From Candidatus Sulfidibacterium hydrothermale (GTDB taxonomy: Bacteria; Bacteroidota; Bacteroidia; Bacteroidales; F082), in the NCBI RefSeq assembly GCF_020149915.1, contig NZ_CP083760.1, positions 1,674,001 to 1,738,000 on the forward strand: a stretch of 64,000 nucleotides of DNA, in the 5' to 3' direction. Positions 25,365 to 32,763 of the stretch are shown in pieces. The position numbers and the translations under genes are program-made. Within the stretch, counting starts at the first letter, position 1. The number at the start of each line of letters is the position of its first letter. The notes beneath the pieces were generated by a model that had not been told where the DNA came from, searched no databases, and was given only the letters and a program-made list of their open reading frames with translations.

Positions 25365-25880
25365 TTACTTTTTTGATTTTTTCAGGATTTTCTTTCGGAA
25401 TCCCAGGGTGATAAAAACAGAAGACGCATTGTCTGTGTACTGTCCGCCTGTTCGGTAACCGTAAAAAGTTTCTGTCCAGTAGTCCATTACAAAATCACCC
25501 CGGATAAAAACGAACCCTTTTTCTTTTACCTGTATGTCCGCTTCACCGCCGGCAGACCATCCGTAATTTCCGGTACTCCGGATAAATAAACCGAAAACCG
25601 GGCCTATTCTGAACTTTTTTTCGGAACTGAATTTCAGGTATAACGGAAAAGTGAAGATCGGTTTGCTGTCCGAATAAAACATCAAATTGGGCTCGGCGAT
25701 AAATGAAACCACCGAATGTGCCGGACGGAATTCCACCGTGCCACCCACCAAAAAAGATGTCAATTTTTTTGATTCGATTGAGGTTCCCATGATGCTACCT
25801 ATATTTAACTCTTGTGAAAAAGCAAAAGATGAAACCTGCAGGAAGAGTATGGACAGCAGAATTTTTAATCCGGGTTTCAT
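25365..25880 (-). CDS. Exported small beta-barrel-like protein
   Basis: A 171-residue protein with a clear signal peptide (MKPGLKILLSILFLQVSSFA, cleavage near FSQ-E). The mature part alternates aromatic and polar residues (FRIGPVFGLFIRSTGNYGWS, VFIRGDFVMDYWTETFYGYR) and ends with the strand-like SSVFITLGFRKKI, the pattern of a small outer-membrane beta-barrel of the OMP_b-brl kind. Function unknown. It is transcribed alone from a -7 box at 25905-25912, divergent from the sulfotransferase-like gene. Confidence 0.65.
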   Translation of the reverse strand: MKPGLKILLSILFLQVSSFAFSQELNIGSIMGTSIESKKLTSFLVGGTVEFRPAHSVVSFIAEPNLMFYSDSKPIFTFPLYLKFSSEKKFRIGPVFGLFIRSTGNYGWSAGGEADIQVKEKGFVFIRGDFVMDYWTETFYGYRTGGQYTDNASSVFITLGFRKKILKKSKK

Positions 25881-25904
25881 TGTTGATAATCAAATGATTT
25901 TTAC

Positions 25905-25912
25905 CAAAGATA
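25905..25912 (-). promoter_or_regulatory. -7 box for the beta-barrel gene
   Basis: Reads TAtcTTTG on the minus strand, 24 bases before the ATG at 25880. Confidence 0.5.
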
Positions 25913-25926
25913 GAGGGTTTTTTTTA

Positions 25927-25934
25927 TATTTTTG
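25927..25934 (+). promoter_or_regulatory. -7 box for the sulfotransferase-like gene
   Basis: Reads TAttTTTG, 54 bases before the ATG at 25989. The two divergent boxes lie only 14 bases apart, so the promoters overlap and may compete. Confidence 0.5.
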
Positions 25935-25988
25935 CCGCCAAAATTTTAACCAAAACCTTGAGGCATTTATGCCCGGAAAGCAGCGTTC

Positions 25989-26864
25989 ATGAGTCAAACA
26001 TCAAAAAAGCAAATCTTTTTTCATGTCGGTTTGGGAAAAACCGCTACTACTTATTTACAATACAGAGTTTTCCCGTATTTTAAAAATGTGGAATACATTC
26101 ATCATTCGTACCGCTATAAAAATGCGGTGGATATTGTAAGAAAAGGGAAAAGTAAGCGATATCTTATTTCGCGTGAATTTGATCAGCAAATGGAAGATGA
26201 AGTATCGAAATTTGCTGCGCATCATCCGGATACCACACCCATTATTGTTTTTCGCCGGCACGACAGTTGGATAGCTTCGCAATACAAACGTTTTGTGAAA
26301 AACGGTTATGCCATTCCTTTTCCTTCGTTTTTCGATTTGAAAAATGATCGGGGAATGTTCAAAAAAATAGATTTGGATTTTACTCATTACATTGAGATCC
26401 TGGAAAAATATTTTACCAAAAAACCAATTGTTTTGTTTTATGACGATATGAAAAAAGACCTTCCGGCTTTTATTGATTATTTTGCAGAGCAGGTGGGGGC
26501 TGAATATGAAAAAGAAGAAATCAGCCATAAAGCAAAACATCGGTCGTATAACGAAAAGCAGTTAAAAGCCATTATGCATGTCGGGAAAAAAGTTGATATC
26601 CGCCATTATCATCTTGACCGGAGATTTTATCCCCTGAACCGTTTTTATGCGAATATGATCCGTTATTCCACGTTGTTTGTGGGAAAGTATCTGCCCGATT
26701 CTTATTTCAGTCCTCATCCGCTTATTCACCCTGAAGAGTTGAAGGCAGTGAGACACTTTTACGAAAAAGACTGGCAGGCTGTGGTGGAATATGCCCGAAA
26801 AAACAATCCTCCGGGAAGTAATAAAAAATTGTTGCCCATTTTAGCCGGCATACAAGTTGGGTAG
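25989..26864 (+). CDS. Sulfotransferase-like protein
   Basis: A 291-residue protein with the layout of PAPS-dependent sulfotransferases. The 5'-phosphosulfate loop is HVGLGKTATTYLQ (residues 11-23) and the 3'-phosphate-binding strand-helix is VFRRHDSWIASQYKRF (about 86-101), with the Arg and Ser spaced as expected. A later basic helix (HKAKHRSYNEKQLK) and two aromatic-rich segments complete the fold. Members add sulfate to sugars, lipids or small molecules. No PAPS-synthesis genes are in the window. It stands alone, convergent with the S24 repressor gene 11 bases downstream. It could act on surface glycans or lipids (inference). Confidence 0.75.
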   Translation: MSQTSKKQIFFHVGLGKTATTYLQYRVFPYFKNVEYIHHSYRYKNAVDIVRKGKSKRYLISREFDQQMEDEVSKFAAHHPDTTPIIVFRRHDSWIASQYKRFVKNGYAIPFPSFFDLKNDRGMFKKIDLDFTHYIEILEKYFTKKPIVLFYDDMKKDLPAFIDYFAEQVGAEYEKEEISHKAKHRSYNEKQLKAIMHVGKKVDIRHYHLDRRFYPLNRFYANMIRYSTLFVGKYLPDSYFSPHPLIHPEELKAVRHFYEKDWQAVVEYARKNNPPGSNKKLLPILAGIQVG

Positions 26865-26875
26865 TTTTTTCTTTT

Positions 26876-27676
26876 TTACAGGTTCAATTTCATCTGAATG
26901 GCTTGTACTTGTTGTTTTAGTTGTTTTACTTCTTCGGCCAGACGGTCTTTTTCTTTGTTGGGTTCAGGAACTTCGGAGCTGATGTAATTAACAAATTTCC
27001 AGATTTCCCTGATTTCGGTAACCGGCAGCTCGTAAGGCAGATACAAGGGGTTCAGCGAATACAGCTTGATTTTTCCGGATTCTTTAATCTTGTTTTCCAG
27101 CACCTTAAAAACCACACCGTCTTCTTTGGTCAGTACAATGTAAGCATGGTGACTGCGAATGGTTGTCCAGTCTTGTACAAACTCGCCCGTGACGTATGAG
27201 CCATCGGGAATGGGCAGCATGGAATCGCCACTGATCTGGAAGGTGCGGTATTTTTTTTGTCTGGATAAAAATGGCAATTTAAAAGTGGGCAGCACTTTGA
27301 TGTATTCCGGATCGGCAAAACCGGTGGCATAACCCGCTTTGGCTTTTTCGTTTACCAGCTCGATATTTTCTTCATTGTCCTGATCTACGGTGGTGGCCAA
27401 TACGCGCAGGTTGCTGCCTTTTACGTAGATATCGTAGCCGCGTTCGAGTTGCGAGAGCTGACTTTCGGAAAGAGAGGATAAATCTACTTTTACCAGTGTG
27501 TCGATGGCTACGCCAAAATATTCTGAGAAGCGCATAAGTGCATTCAGATTGGGTTGTGCCACGCCGTTTTCGTAACCGCTCAGGGTGGAACGTTTCATGT
27601 CAAGGGCAAAAGCCACATCGTCCTGGGTGCGGCCTTTCCGTTTTCTGAGTAATTTGATGTTGTCTTTAAAATACAT
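26876..27676 (-). CDS. LexA/CI-like S24 repressor
   Basis: A 266-residue repressor: residues 4-62 are an XRE-type helix-turn-helix (LLRKRKGRTQDDVAFALDMK, STLSGYENG) and residues 140-230 an S24 self-cleavage domain. The catalytic Ser is S152 in SGDSMLP, the Lys is K191 in GVVFKVLE, and an Ala-Gly bond suited to autocleavage is at A114-G115 (KAKAGYATG). The last 25 residues form a coiled coil (EEVKQLKQQVQAIQMKL). Such proteins are inactivated by RecA filaments after DNA damage. The Y-family polymerase gene starts 0.9 kb upstream on the other strand, and may be its target. Confidence 0.9.
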   Translation of the reverse strand: MYFKDNIKLLRKRKGRTQDDVAFALDMKRSTLSGYENGVAQPNLNALMRFSEYFGVAIDTLVKVDLSSLSESQLSQLERGYDIYVKGSNLRVLATTVDQDNEENIELVNEKAKAGYATGFADPEYIKVLPTFKLPFLSRQKKYRTFQISGDSMLPIPDGSYVTGEFVQDWTTIRSHHAYIVLTKEDGVVFKVLENKIKESGKIKLYSLNPLYLPYELPVTEIREIWKFVNYISSEVPEPNKEKDRLAEEVKQLKQQVQAIQMKLNL

Positions 27677-27692
27677 TTTGCTTTTATTTTTT

Positions 27693-27721
27693 ATGTTTTT
27701 ATTTGTGTTTTAATGTTTTTA
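27693..27721 (-). promoter_or_regulatory. Direct repeat upstream of the S24 repressor gene
   Basis: TAAAAACAT occurs twice on the minus strand (27713-27721 and 27693-27701), 20 bases apart, 17-45 bases before the ATG. Two turns of helix apart, they could be an autoregulatory site. The AT-rich context makes chance likely. Confidence 0.25.
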
Positions 27722-27827
27722 CCACGAAAGCGCCCTAAGGATGTTACCAAGGCACACGAAGTATAATTTTTTTCTTTTCCTTTTTTCTTTGTGTTCCTTT
27801 GTGTGTACTTTGTGACCCTTTGTGGTT
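27721..27827. repeat. Hairpin repeat unit 1 (solo)
   Basis: Begins ACCACGAAAG and ends CTTTGTGGTT; the two halves are imperfect reverse complements around a T-rich centre. The right half is identical over 47 bases (27781-27827) to the right half of unit 3 (28370-28416). Confidence 0.8.
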
Positions 27828-27835
27828 CATCTTTT

Positions 27836-27939
27836 ACCACGAAGGCGCTCCAAGGATGTCACCAAGGCGCACGAAGGATAATTTTTCCTTCTTTTTTTCT
27901 TCGCGTTTCTTTGTGTGTGCTTTGTGACCCCTTGTGGTT
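27836..27939. repeat. Hairpin repeat unit 2 (solo)
   Basis: Begins ACCACGAAGG and ends CTTGTGGTT. Pairing blocks ACCAC/GTGGT, GTCAC/GTGAC and CGAAG/CTTCG flank a T-rich loop. Its left half (27836-27879) differs by one base from that of unit 3 (27948-27991). Confidence 0.8.
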
Positions 27940-27947
27940 CATCTTTT

Positions 27948-28416
27948 ACCACGAAGGCGCTCTAAGGATGTCACCAAGGCGCACGAAGGATTAAAGAATT
28001 ACCCGTTTTATACCATCTTTCAAATGTTTTACGTTAAAATTAATTAACAACCCCAAATGACAGTTGGAAAGCTTCAAATAAGTAAGAATTTGTGCCATGT
28101 GAATATCCGCCAGAGCATCTACCGATTTTATTTCAATAATTATTTGATCTTCAACTAGTAAATCCACCCGGTATCCTATTTCAAGTTTCACATCTTCGTA
28201 AACAAGCGGTAATGGTTTTTGTTTTACCACTTTTAATCCTGTTTGTCGAAGTTCATAAAACAGGCATTCCTCGTAAGCACTTTCCAATAACCCAGGCCCA
28301 AGGGCAGAATGTACTTTAAAAGAACAATCCAAAACTGTTTTAAATATTTCTTCTCTGTTCATGGTATTGTTTTTTCTTTGTGTTCCTTTGTGTGTACTTT
28401 GTGACCCTTTGTGGTT
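27948..28416. mobile_element. Hairpin repeat unit 3 carrying a GxxExxY gene in its loop
   Basis: Left half 27948-27991, GxxExxY gene 27991-28362, right half 28370-28416. The gene occupies the place where units 1 and 2 have only a T-rich loop. This is the layout of an element with imperfect terminal inverted repeats and one internal gene, with units 1 and 2 as gene-free derivatives. A fourth partial left end (CACCACGAAGGTGCC) follows at 28434-28448. Mobility is inferred, not shown. Confidence 0.5.
27991..28362 (-). CDS. GxxExxY family protein
   Basis: A 123-residue protein named for its motif, here GLLESAY at residues 24-30. The second half has a PD-(D/E)xK nuclease-like core: D67 in GYRVDLLVE and E77-x-K79 in IIIEIKSV, followed by HMAQILTYLKL and LGLLINFNV. 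Its function is unknown; the fold suggests a nuclease or a nuclease-derived binding protein. The stop codon overlaps the left half of a hairpin repeat and the right half begins 7 bases after the ATG side, so the gene is exactly framed by the repeat. It is on the minus strand, opposite to the polymerase gene that follows. Confidence 0.88.
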   Translation of the reverse strand: MNREEIFKTVLDCSFKVHSALGPGLLESAYEECLFYELRQTGLKVVKQKPLPLVYEDVKLEIGYRVDLLVEDQIIIEIKSVDALADIHMAQILTYLKLSNCHLGLLINFNVKHLKDGIKRVIL

Positions 28417-28511
28417 AAATTTTCACCACGAAGGTGCCTGAAATATCCCGCTTGGATTTTTTTAGTTTATCCATTGCCTGTTTTTTCTTAATGATTATAT
28501 TGTAGTCAATA

Positions 28512-28534
28512 TTTTGATGAAAAACTAATCAAAA
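28512..28534. promoter_or_regulatory. Inverted repeat upstream of the Y-family polymerase
   Basis: Perfect 7-base inverted repeat TTTTGAT / ATCAAAA with a 9-base spacer, 53 bases before the ATG. May be a second operator or a chance AT-rich palindrome. Confidence 0.3.
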
Positions 28535-28540
28535 GTACGT

Positions 28541-28566
28541 AAAATATTTGAAATGTCAAGTATTTT
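28541..28566. promoter_or_regulatory. Candidate SOS-type operator of the Y-family polymerase
   Basis: AAAATATTTGA, four bases, TCAAGTATTTT: an inverted repeat matching at 10 of 11 positions, 21 bases before the ATG at 28588. It overlaps a one-mismatch -7 box (AAtaTTTG at 28543-28550), a good place for a repressor. The nearby S24 repressor is the obvious candidate to bind it. Confidence 0.5.
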
Positions 28567-28587
28567 GTCGAAAAAAGGTATTGCTGT

Positions 28588-29730
28588 ATGAAAGAACGGA
28601 CGATTGTACATTTGGATTTGGACAGCTTTTTTGTATCGGTAGAACGGCTGGCAAACCGTGAGTTAATCGGGAAACCGGTAATTATCAGTGGGTTGTCTAA
28701 CCGTAGTGTGGTGGCCAGTTGCAGTTATGAAGCCCGGCGGTTTGGTGTACATTCGGCGATGCCTGTATATATGGCAAAGCAGTTATGCCGTGATGCTGTA
28801 TTTGTCCGGGGCAATATGGAGCGGTACAGTAAATACTCGCGGATGGTCACCGAAATGATTGCCGAAAGTGCTCCTGTTTACGAAAAAGCTTCTATTGACG
28901 AGCATTATCTGGATATTACCGGCATGGATCGTTTTTTCGGAAGCTTGTCGTGGACCCGTGCGCTGCGCCGGCGTATTATCAAAGAAACGGGTTTGCCTTT
29001 ATCGTTTGGGATGTCGGTAAACAAAACGGTTGCTAAGATAGCTACCGGCGAATCGAAACCCAACGGTGAGTTGTACATTCCTTCTTCGGAAGTAAAGTCT
29101 TTTTTGTTTCCGTTATCCGTGCGGAAAATTCCCATGGTCGGGCCTAAAAGCTATCAGATATTGCGTTCGATAGGAGTTACTACCATCCGGGCGCTGAGTA
29201 AGGTTCCGCCGGAAATCCTTATGCAACTGATGGGAAAAGCCGGACCGGTTCTTTGGAAAAAAGCCCATGGCATTGACCGGTCGCCGGTAAAGCCTTATAC
29301 CGAAAAGAAATCGGTGGGAACAGAACATACTTTTGATTTTGACATTACCGAACGGTTGCTGTTGCGGAGTACGCTTATTGCCATGGTGGAAAAGAGTACT
29401 TTTGAATTGCGCTCGTTGGGTAAGCTTACCGGATGTGTTACTGTAAAAATCCGGTATGGTAATTTTGACACCCATACATTGCAACGAGTCATTCCTTATA
29501 CGGCTTTTGACCATGTGCTGATAGAAGTTGTATTGGATCTTTTTGACCGGCTTTTCCGTTATCCGGTGCCGGTTCGGCTTCTTGGCGTACGATTTAGTCA
29601 TTTGATTGGTGGTTATCAGCAATTGGAATTGTTTGATGAGAAACCGGAGCTGGCCGATTTGTATCAGGCGATGGATAAAATGAGAATTCGTTTTGGCCGG
29701 CAAATTTTGAAACGGGGGTCGGGAGTTTAA
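28588..29730 (+). CDS. dinB: Y-family DNA polymerase (Pol IV/UmuC-like)
   Basis: A 380-residue translesion polymerase. The catalytic DLDSFF is at residues 10-15, and the second acidic motif is SIDEHYLD with D104 and E105 (His where most members have Ala). Substrate-contact YEARRFGVHSAMP, and the helix-hairpin-helix region KIPMVGPKSYQILRSIG follow, then a little-finger domain. The C-terminus ends QLELFDEK and has no obvious beta-clamp motif other than this QLELF segment, which resembles one. It bypasses DNA damage at the cost of fidelity. The upstream inverted repeat and the S24 repressor nearby suggest damage-inducible control. It overlaps the convergent HEPN gene by 4 bases. Confidence 0.93.
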   Translation: MKERTIVHLDLDSFFVSVERLANRELIGKPVIISGLSNRSVVASCSYEARRFGVHSAMPVYMAKQLCRDAVFVRGNMERYSKYSRMVTEMIAESAPVYEKASIDEHYLDITGMDRFFGSLSWTRALRRRIIKETGLPLSFGMSVNKTVAKIATGESKPNGELYIPSSEVKSFLFPLSVRKIPMVGPKSYQILRSIGVTTIRALSKVPPEILMQLMGKAGPVLWKKAHGIDRSPVKPYTEKKSVGTEHTFDFDITERLLLRSTLIAMVEKSTFELRSLGKLTGCVTVKIRYGNFDTHTLQRVIPYTAFDHVLIEVVLDLFDRLFRYPVPVRLLGVRFSHLIGGYQQLELFDEKPELADLYQAMDKMRIRFGRQILKRGSGV

Positions 29731-30119
29731 TATCCGATGATTTTATCTATTTCCTTTATAAACTGTTGAGCAGTAGAATACAATACAGAAACTTCTTCGT
29801 GGTTAAAATTTACAAAGTCATCGTAATCGCCTGCCATTCGTTTGTCAAAAAGAATAGAATAAAACTTCCCCAGATCTTTGTTTATTTTTCCTGTTTTGAT
29901 AAAATGAGAACCAAACATCTGGCGTACTCCAGAGTGTGTTTGTGCTTTTATATTTAAGCTGATCAACAAGGCGTTAACGGCATAATAACAAGCGTAATAA
30001 AGCCGATTTACTGCGGTATTCCACAATTGGTTTTTTATGAGAATATCCACCTCATTTAGCGTTTCATGAGCTCTTGATAACCGGTATTTAATGATTGCTT
30101 TTCTTTCAGCATCTGTCAT
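29727..30119 (-). CDS. HEPN-domain protein (UPF0332-like), putative toxin
   Basis: A 130-residue HEPN protein. The helix RLYYACYYAVNALL (residues 39-52) and SGVRQMFGSHFIKTG (63-77) are typical; R66-x5-H72 is the HEPN ribonuclease motif. In characterised HepT/MntA pairs a Tyr two residues after the His is AMPylated by the partner; here that place is Ile. Its ATG overlaps the stop of the nucleotidyltransferase gene by 4 bases, so the two form one operon. The pair is most simply read as an MNT/HEPN toxin-antitoxin or defence module. It converges on the Y-family polymerase with a 4-base overlap. Confidence 0.87.
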   Translation of the reverse strand: MTDAERKAIIKYRLSRAHETLNEVDILIKNQLWNTAVNRLYYACYYAVNALLISLNIKAQTHSGVRQMFGSHFIKTGKINKDLGKFYSILFDKRMAGDYDDFVNFNHEEVSVLYSTAQQFIKEIDKIIGY

Positions 30120-30430
30120 AGTCGGATCCCCTCATTTAAAATATTTTCATAAAACGGTGTAATCCGGTGTAGTTTGTTCCATTTTTTTTTCGATAAAATT
30201 AACGGGCTGATAATGACACCGGTTGAATATTCAATTTCGTAAAGAGGATAGGCGATTTTTATTTCATCATTTAAAGAAATATCATCCTGGTCAAGTAAAA
30301 TAAGAATATCAATATCAGATGTTGATTTTTCTTCTCCACGGGCATAGGAACCATAGAGGATAACTTCAGCTTTTGGAACAACAGCTGAAACCGACCTTTT
30401 GATTTGCTTTAATATTTTTTCCCGTTCCAT
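30116..30430 (-). CDS. Minimal nucleotidyltransferase (MNT), HEPN partner
   Basis: A 104-residue nucleotidyltransferase with the motif GSYARGEEKSTSDIDILILL: G27-S28 and the metal-binding D39 and D41. A third acidic residue in the later strand (YEIEYSTGV) may complete the triad. Family members act as antitoxins that AMPylate a HEPN toxin. First gene of the pair, with a -7 box 7 bases before the ATG, implying a very short or absent 5' leader. Confidence 0.9.
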   Translation of the reverse strand: MEREKILKQIKRSVSAVVPKAEVILYGSYARGEEKSTSDIDILILLDQDDISLNDEIKIAYPLYEIEYSTGVIISPLILSKKKWNKLHRITPFYENILNEGIRL

Positions 30431-30437
30431 CTCGTTA

Positions 30438-30445
30438 CAAAGGTA
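30438..30445 (-). promoter_or_regulatory. -7 box for the MNT-HEPN pair
   Basis: Reads TAccTTTG on the minus strand, ending 7 bases from the ATG at 30430. The transcript would have almost no leader. Confidence 0.45.
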
Positions 30446-30514
30446 TTAATTTCAGAAAAATGATTGTGTTTTTTCTGTTTTTATAAGAAAATAATGCCGG
30501 TTAAAAATCAAAAA

Positions 30515-30675
30515 GCAGCAGCGATAGAAGCGGCAGCGCCCGGCAGGGGCGGCTGATGAAGAGCTGACAGCCCGGCGCGACCAACGGAAGCGCCCGGGAT
30601 GACAAAAGCGAAACACAGACAGCCCTGCCGGGACTAAAGCGGATAGCGCGACCCGCCAGCGGCGGGGCTGCCCTG
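30515..30675 (+). ncRNA. GC-rich structured intergenic element, copy B
   Basis: Starts GCAGCAGCGATAGAAGCGGC and ends near CCCGCC-agc-GGCGGG. A perfect 10-pair stem (30539-30548 with 30623-30632) encloses a CCCGGCGC/GCGCCCGGG hairpin; a 6-pair hairpin follows (30652-30666). The 3' segment GCGGATAGCGCGACCCGCC resembles the ends of copies A and C. It lies between two minus-strand genes, in the opposite orientation to them. Confidence 0.5.
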
Positions 30676-30685
30676 AAAATTTGTA

Positions 30686-31558
30686 TTAGATCGAAACGCC
30701 CAGCCAGGCTTTGGCGAGATAACCGATTCCAAACGAAATGGCAGCTACACCAAGTGAAATAAGCGCCATGGTGAGAAACCGTTTTTTGAAATTGACGGTT
30801 TTGGCTACCGAGATGTAATAATTGTATCCGGCAATGATGAGCAGGGTCATGAGCAGCATAATGCCCATGGCGGTGCGCGGGTCGGTTACCAGAAAATAAG
30901 GGAAAACCAGCAGGGCTACGGTAATCAGGTATGCTACGCCAGTGTAAACAGCTGCAGTAATGGGGTTTACATCTTCTTTTTCTTCTTCTTCCTGCGAGGC
31001 GAGATAGCCGGAAGCGGCCATGGAAAGGGCGGCGGCAATGCCCATAATGAGTCCGGTAACGCCGATAACTTCGTTGTCGTTGAAGGCAAAGCTCAATCCG
31101 ACCAGTGTTCCGGTAAGCTCTACCAAAGCATCGTTGAGCCCGAGTACAATGGCACCGACGTAGGCCAGCCGTTTGTCGTTGAGAATGGCCAGTAATTCTT
31201 TTTCGTGGTCTTCTTCGTCTTGGGCAATGCGGCTGACTTCGGGGTGTTCAACAGCGGCTTTTTCATAAAAGGCCTGGGCGTGGATTTCACCGCTTTCCAT
31301 AAGCTTGAGGGCGAAACTTAAACCGAAGACACGGGCCAGCATTACATACCAAAATACTTTCCATTTGTTGGGTTTGCATTCTTTTCCGGTGATGTTTTTC
31401 CAGATTTGATAGTGCCGGAGCTCGTCGTTGGAGATGTCGAGCAGAATGGTTTTGTTTTTTTCGTCATTGCACAATGCGGCCAGCCGGGCATAAACATGAT
31501 ATTCTGTGATTTCCGCTTTTTGTTGCGAGAGATAAATGGGGTTAATGTTTTTTGTCAT
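30686..31558 (-). CDS. Ferritin-like/VIT1 (CCC1) fusion, metal transporter
   Basis: A 290-residue membrane protein combining a rubrerythrin-like domain with a VIT1/CCC1 transporter, as in MbfA-type proteins. Residues 8-125 carry the di-iron ligand pattern: EITEYHVYARLA, NDELRHYQIWK, ESGEIHAQAFYEKA and DEEDHEKELL. Residues 130-290 have about five membrane helices, beginning GAIVLGLNDALVELTGTLVG. Such proteins move Fe or Mn out of the cytoplasm and protect against iron and peroxide stress. The frame runs to 31672, but a -7 box at 31583-31590 and the ferritin-domain start favour the ATG at 31558. Confidence 0.88.
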   Translation of the reverse strand: MTKNINPIYLSQQKAEITEYHVYARLAALCNDEKNKTILLDISNDELRHYQIWKNITGKECKPNKWKVFWYVMLARVFGLSFALKLMESGEIHAQAFYEKAAVEHPEVSRIAQDEEDHEKELLAILNDKRLAYVGAIVLGLNDALVELTGTLVGLSFAFNDNEVIGVTGLIMGIAAALSMAASGYLASQEEEEKEDVNPITAAVYTGVAYLITVALLVFPYFLVTDPRTAMGIMLLMTLLIIAGYNYYISVAKTVNFKKRFLTMALISLGVAAISFGIGYLAKAWLGVSI

Positions 31559-31582
31559 GCTGTGTGTTTTTCTGGTTTGGGG

Positions 31583-31590
31583 CAAAAATA
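31583..31590 (-). promoter_or_regulatory. -7 box for the ferritin-VIT gene
   Basis: Reads TAttTTTG on the minus strand, 24 bases before the ATG at 31558. It lies inside the longer reading frame and so rules against the 31672 start. Confidence 0.55.
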
Positions 31591-31716
31591 GGGAAAAGGA
31601 AAAAAGAAACGGTTTGTGGAAAAAAGAAAAAAACGTATGCGCCGGAAGCTGGTGGTGACCGGAGAAAAACAAATTTGGAAGTTTGTTGAAAATTGTGTAA
31701 AATTGTAATTGAAAAG

Positions 31717-32763
31717 ATGATGAAATTATTTTTTTCCGTTTCTGTTATCCTGTTGTTTTTGTTCCCGTTTTTGCTGCTGAATGCAACAGAACCGGAAGTA
31801 AAGGAAAACAGGCCGTTTATCCGTATCGGATTTTACAATACCGAAAATTACTTTGACCCTTTTACAGATACCTTGTCGGATTATCATGAATTTGATCCTG
31901 GTGGGATCCGTCACTGGGATATGGCGCGTTACCGGATAAAACAGCAACATATTTTTAAAGTGATTGCTGCCATGGGCGGATGGCATGGTATGGATGTAAT
32001 GGCTTTTGCCGAGATAGAAAACCGGTTTGTTTTGGAAGATCTTTTGAAAAATACTCCGTTGCGGCGTGAAGATTATGGGATTGTTCATTTTGAGTCGCCG
32101 GATCATCGTGGTATTGATGTGGGGATGATTTATCGTAAAAATGTTTTTCATCTGTTGTGCTCAGAGGCCATTCCGGTGCGTGATACTGCAGGTAAAATTA
32201 TGCGAACCCGCGATATTTTGTATGTAAAAGGCCGGGTGGGAACCGATACGTTGCATTTATTTATTAACCACTGGCCATCGCGATATGGCGGATTAATGAC
32301 CACGGTTTATAAAAGAATACAGGCCGCAAAAGCATTGATCCGTGTTGTTGATTCGGTGTATCAGCGTCGTCCGGAAGCCCGTATTTTGATTATGGGTGAT
32401 TTTAATGAATCGTTGAAAGACAGTGGTTTACAGCGTGTCTTGCAGGATGCGGACGGGGGCGCGCTTGTTGCGCTTGCTTCGCACGCCGATTTCGGTCTTG
32501 CCGGAGGAACCATTCGCGGCATGTCGGGATGGAGTATCTTCGATCGTTTTTTATGTTCAAAAAATTTATTGAACCCTGCCGGCCGGATGTGGGTGTATGA
32601 CAAAAGCTTTCATATCTTTGATGCAGCGTTTTTGCTCGAAAGAGATAATAAAAATATGGGACAAAAGCCTGATCGCACATATAACGGGTTTGCTTATCAT
32701 GGTGGATTTAGTGATCATCTTCCTGTTTATGTGAATGTTGCTTTTGAAAATCCGGGGAAATGA
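31717..32763 (+). CDS. Exported endonuclease/exonuclease/phosphatase-family protein
   Basis: A 348-residue EEP-fold protein with a signal peptide (MMKLFFSVSVILLFLFPFLL, cleavage near LNA). Metal and catalytic motifs: GFYNTENYFDP, MAFAEIENRFV, FINHWPSRYGG, LIMGDFNESL and FSDHLPVYV, which together give the Asn, Glu, His, Asp-x-Asn and terminal Asp-His of the family. Such exported proteins may cleave nucleic acids or phosphodiesters in the periplasm. An in-frame TTG at 31693 is less likely than the ATG at 31717. Its stop overlaps the ATG of the AsmA-like gene by 4 bases, so the two are translationally coupled. Confidence 0.88.
   Translation: MMKLFFSVSVILLFLFPFLLLNATEPEVKENRPFIRIGFYNTENYFDPFTDTLSDYHEFDPGGIRHWDMARYRIKQQHIFKVIAAMGGWHGMDVMAFAEIENRFVLEDLLKNTPLRREDYGIVHFESPDHRGIDVGMIYRKNVFHLLCSEAIPVRDTAGKIMRTRDILYVKGRVGTDTLHLFINHWPSRYGGLMTTVYKRIQAAKALIRVVDSVYQRRPEARILIMGDFNESLKDSGLQRVLQDADGGALVALASHADFGLAGGTIRGMSGWSIFDRFLCSKNLLNPAGRMWVYDKSFHIFDAAFLLERDNKNMGQKPDRTYNGFAYHGGFSDHLPVYVNVAFENPGK

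Noticed and set aside
27791-27994. 67-residue open frame across the hairpin repeats
   Set aside because: It merely reads through repeat units 1-3 and repeats itself; not a gene.
27721-28416. CRISPR array
   Set aside because: Units are long imperfect palindromes of about 105 bases, not short direct repeats with regular spacers, and no cas genes are present.
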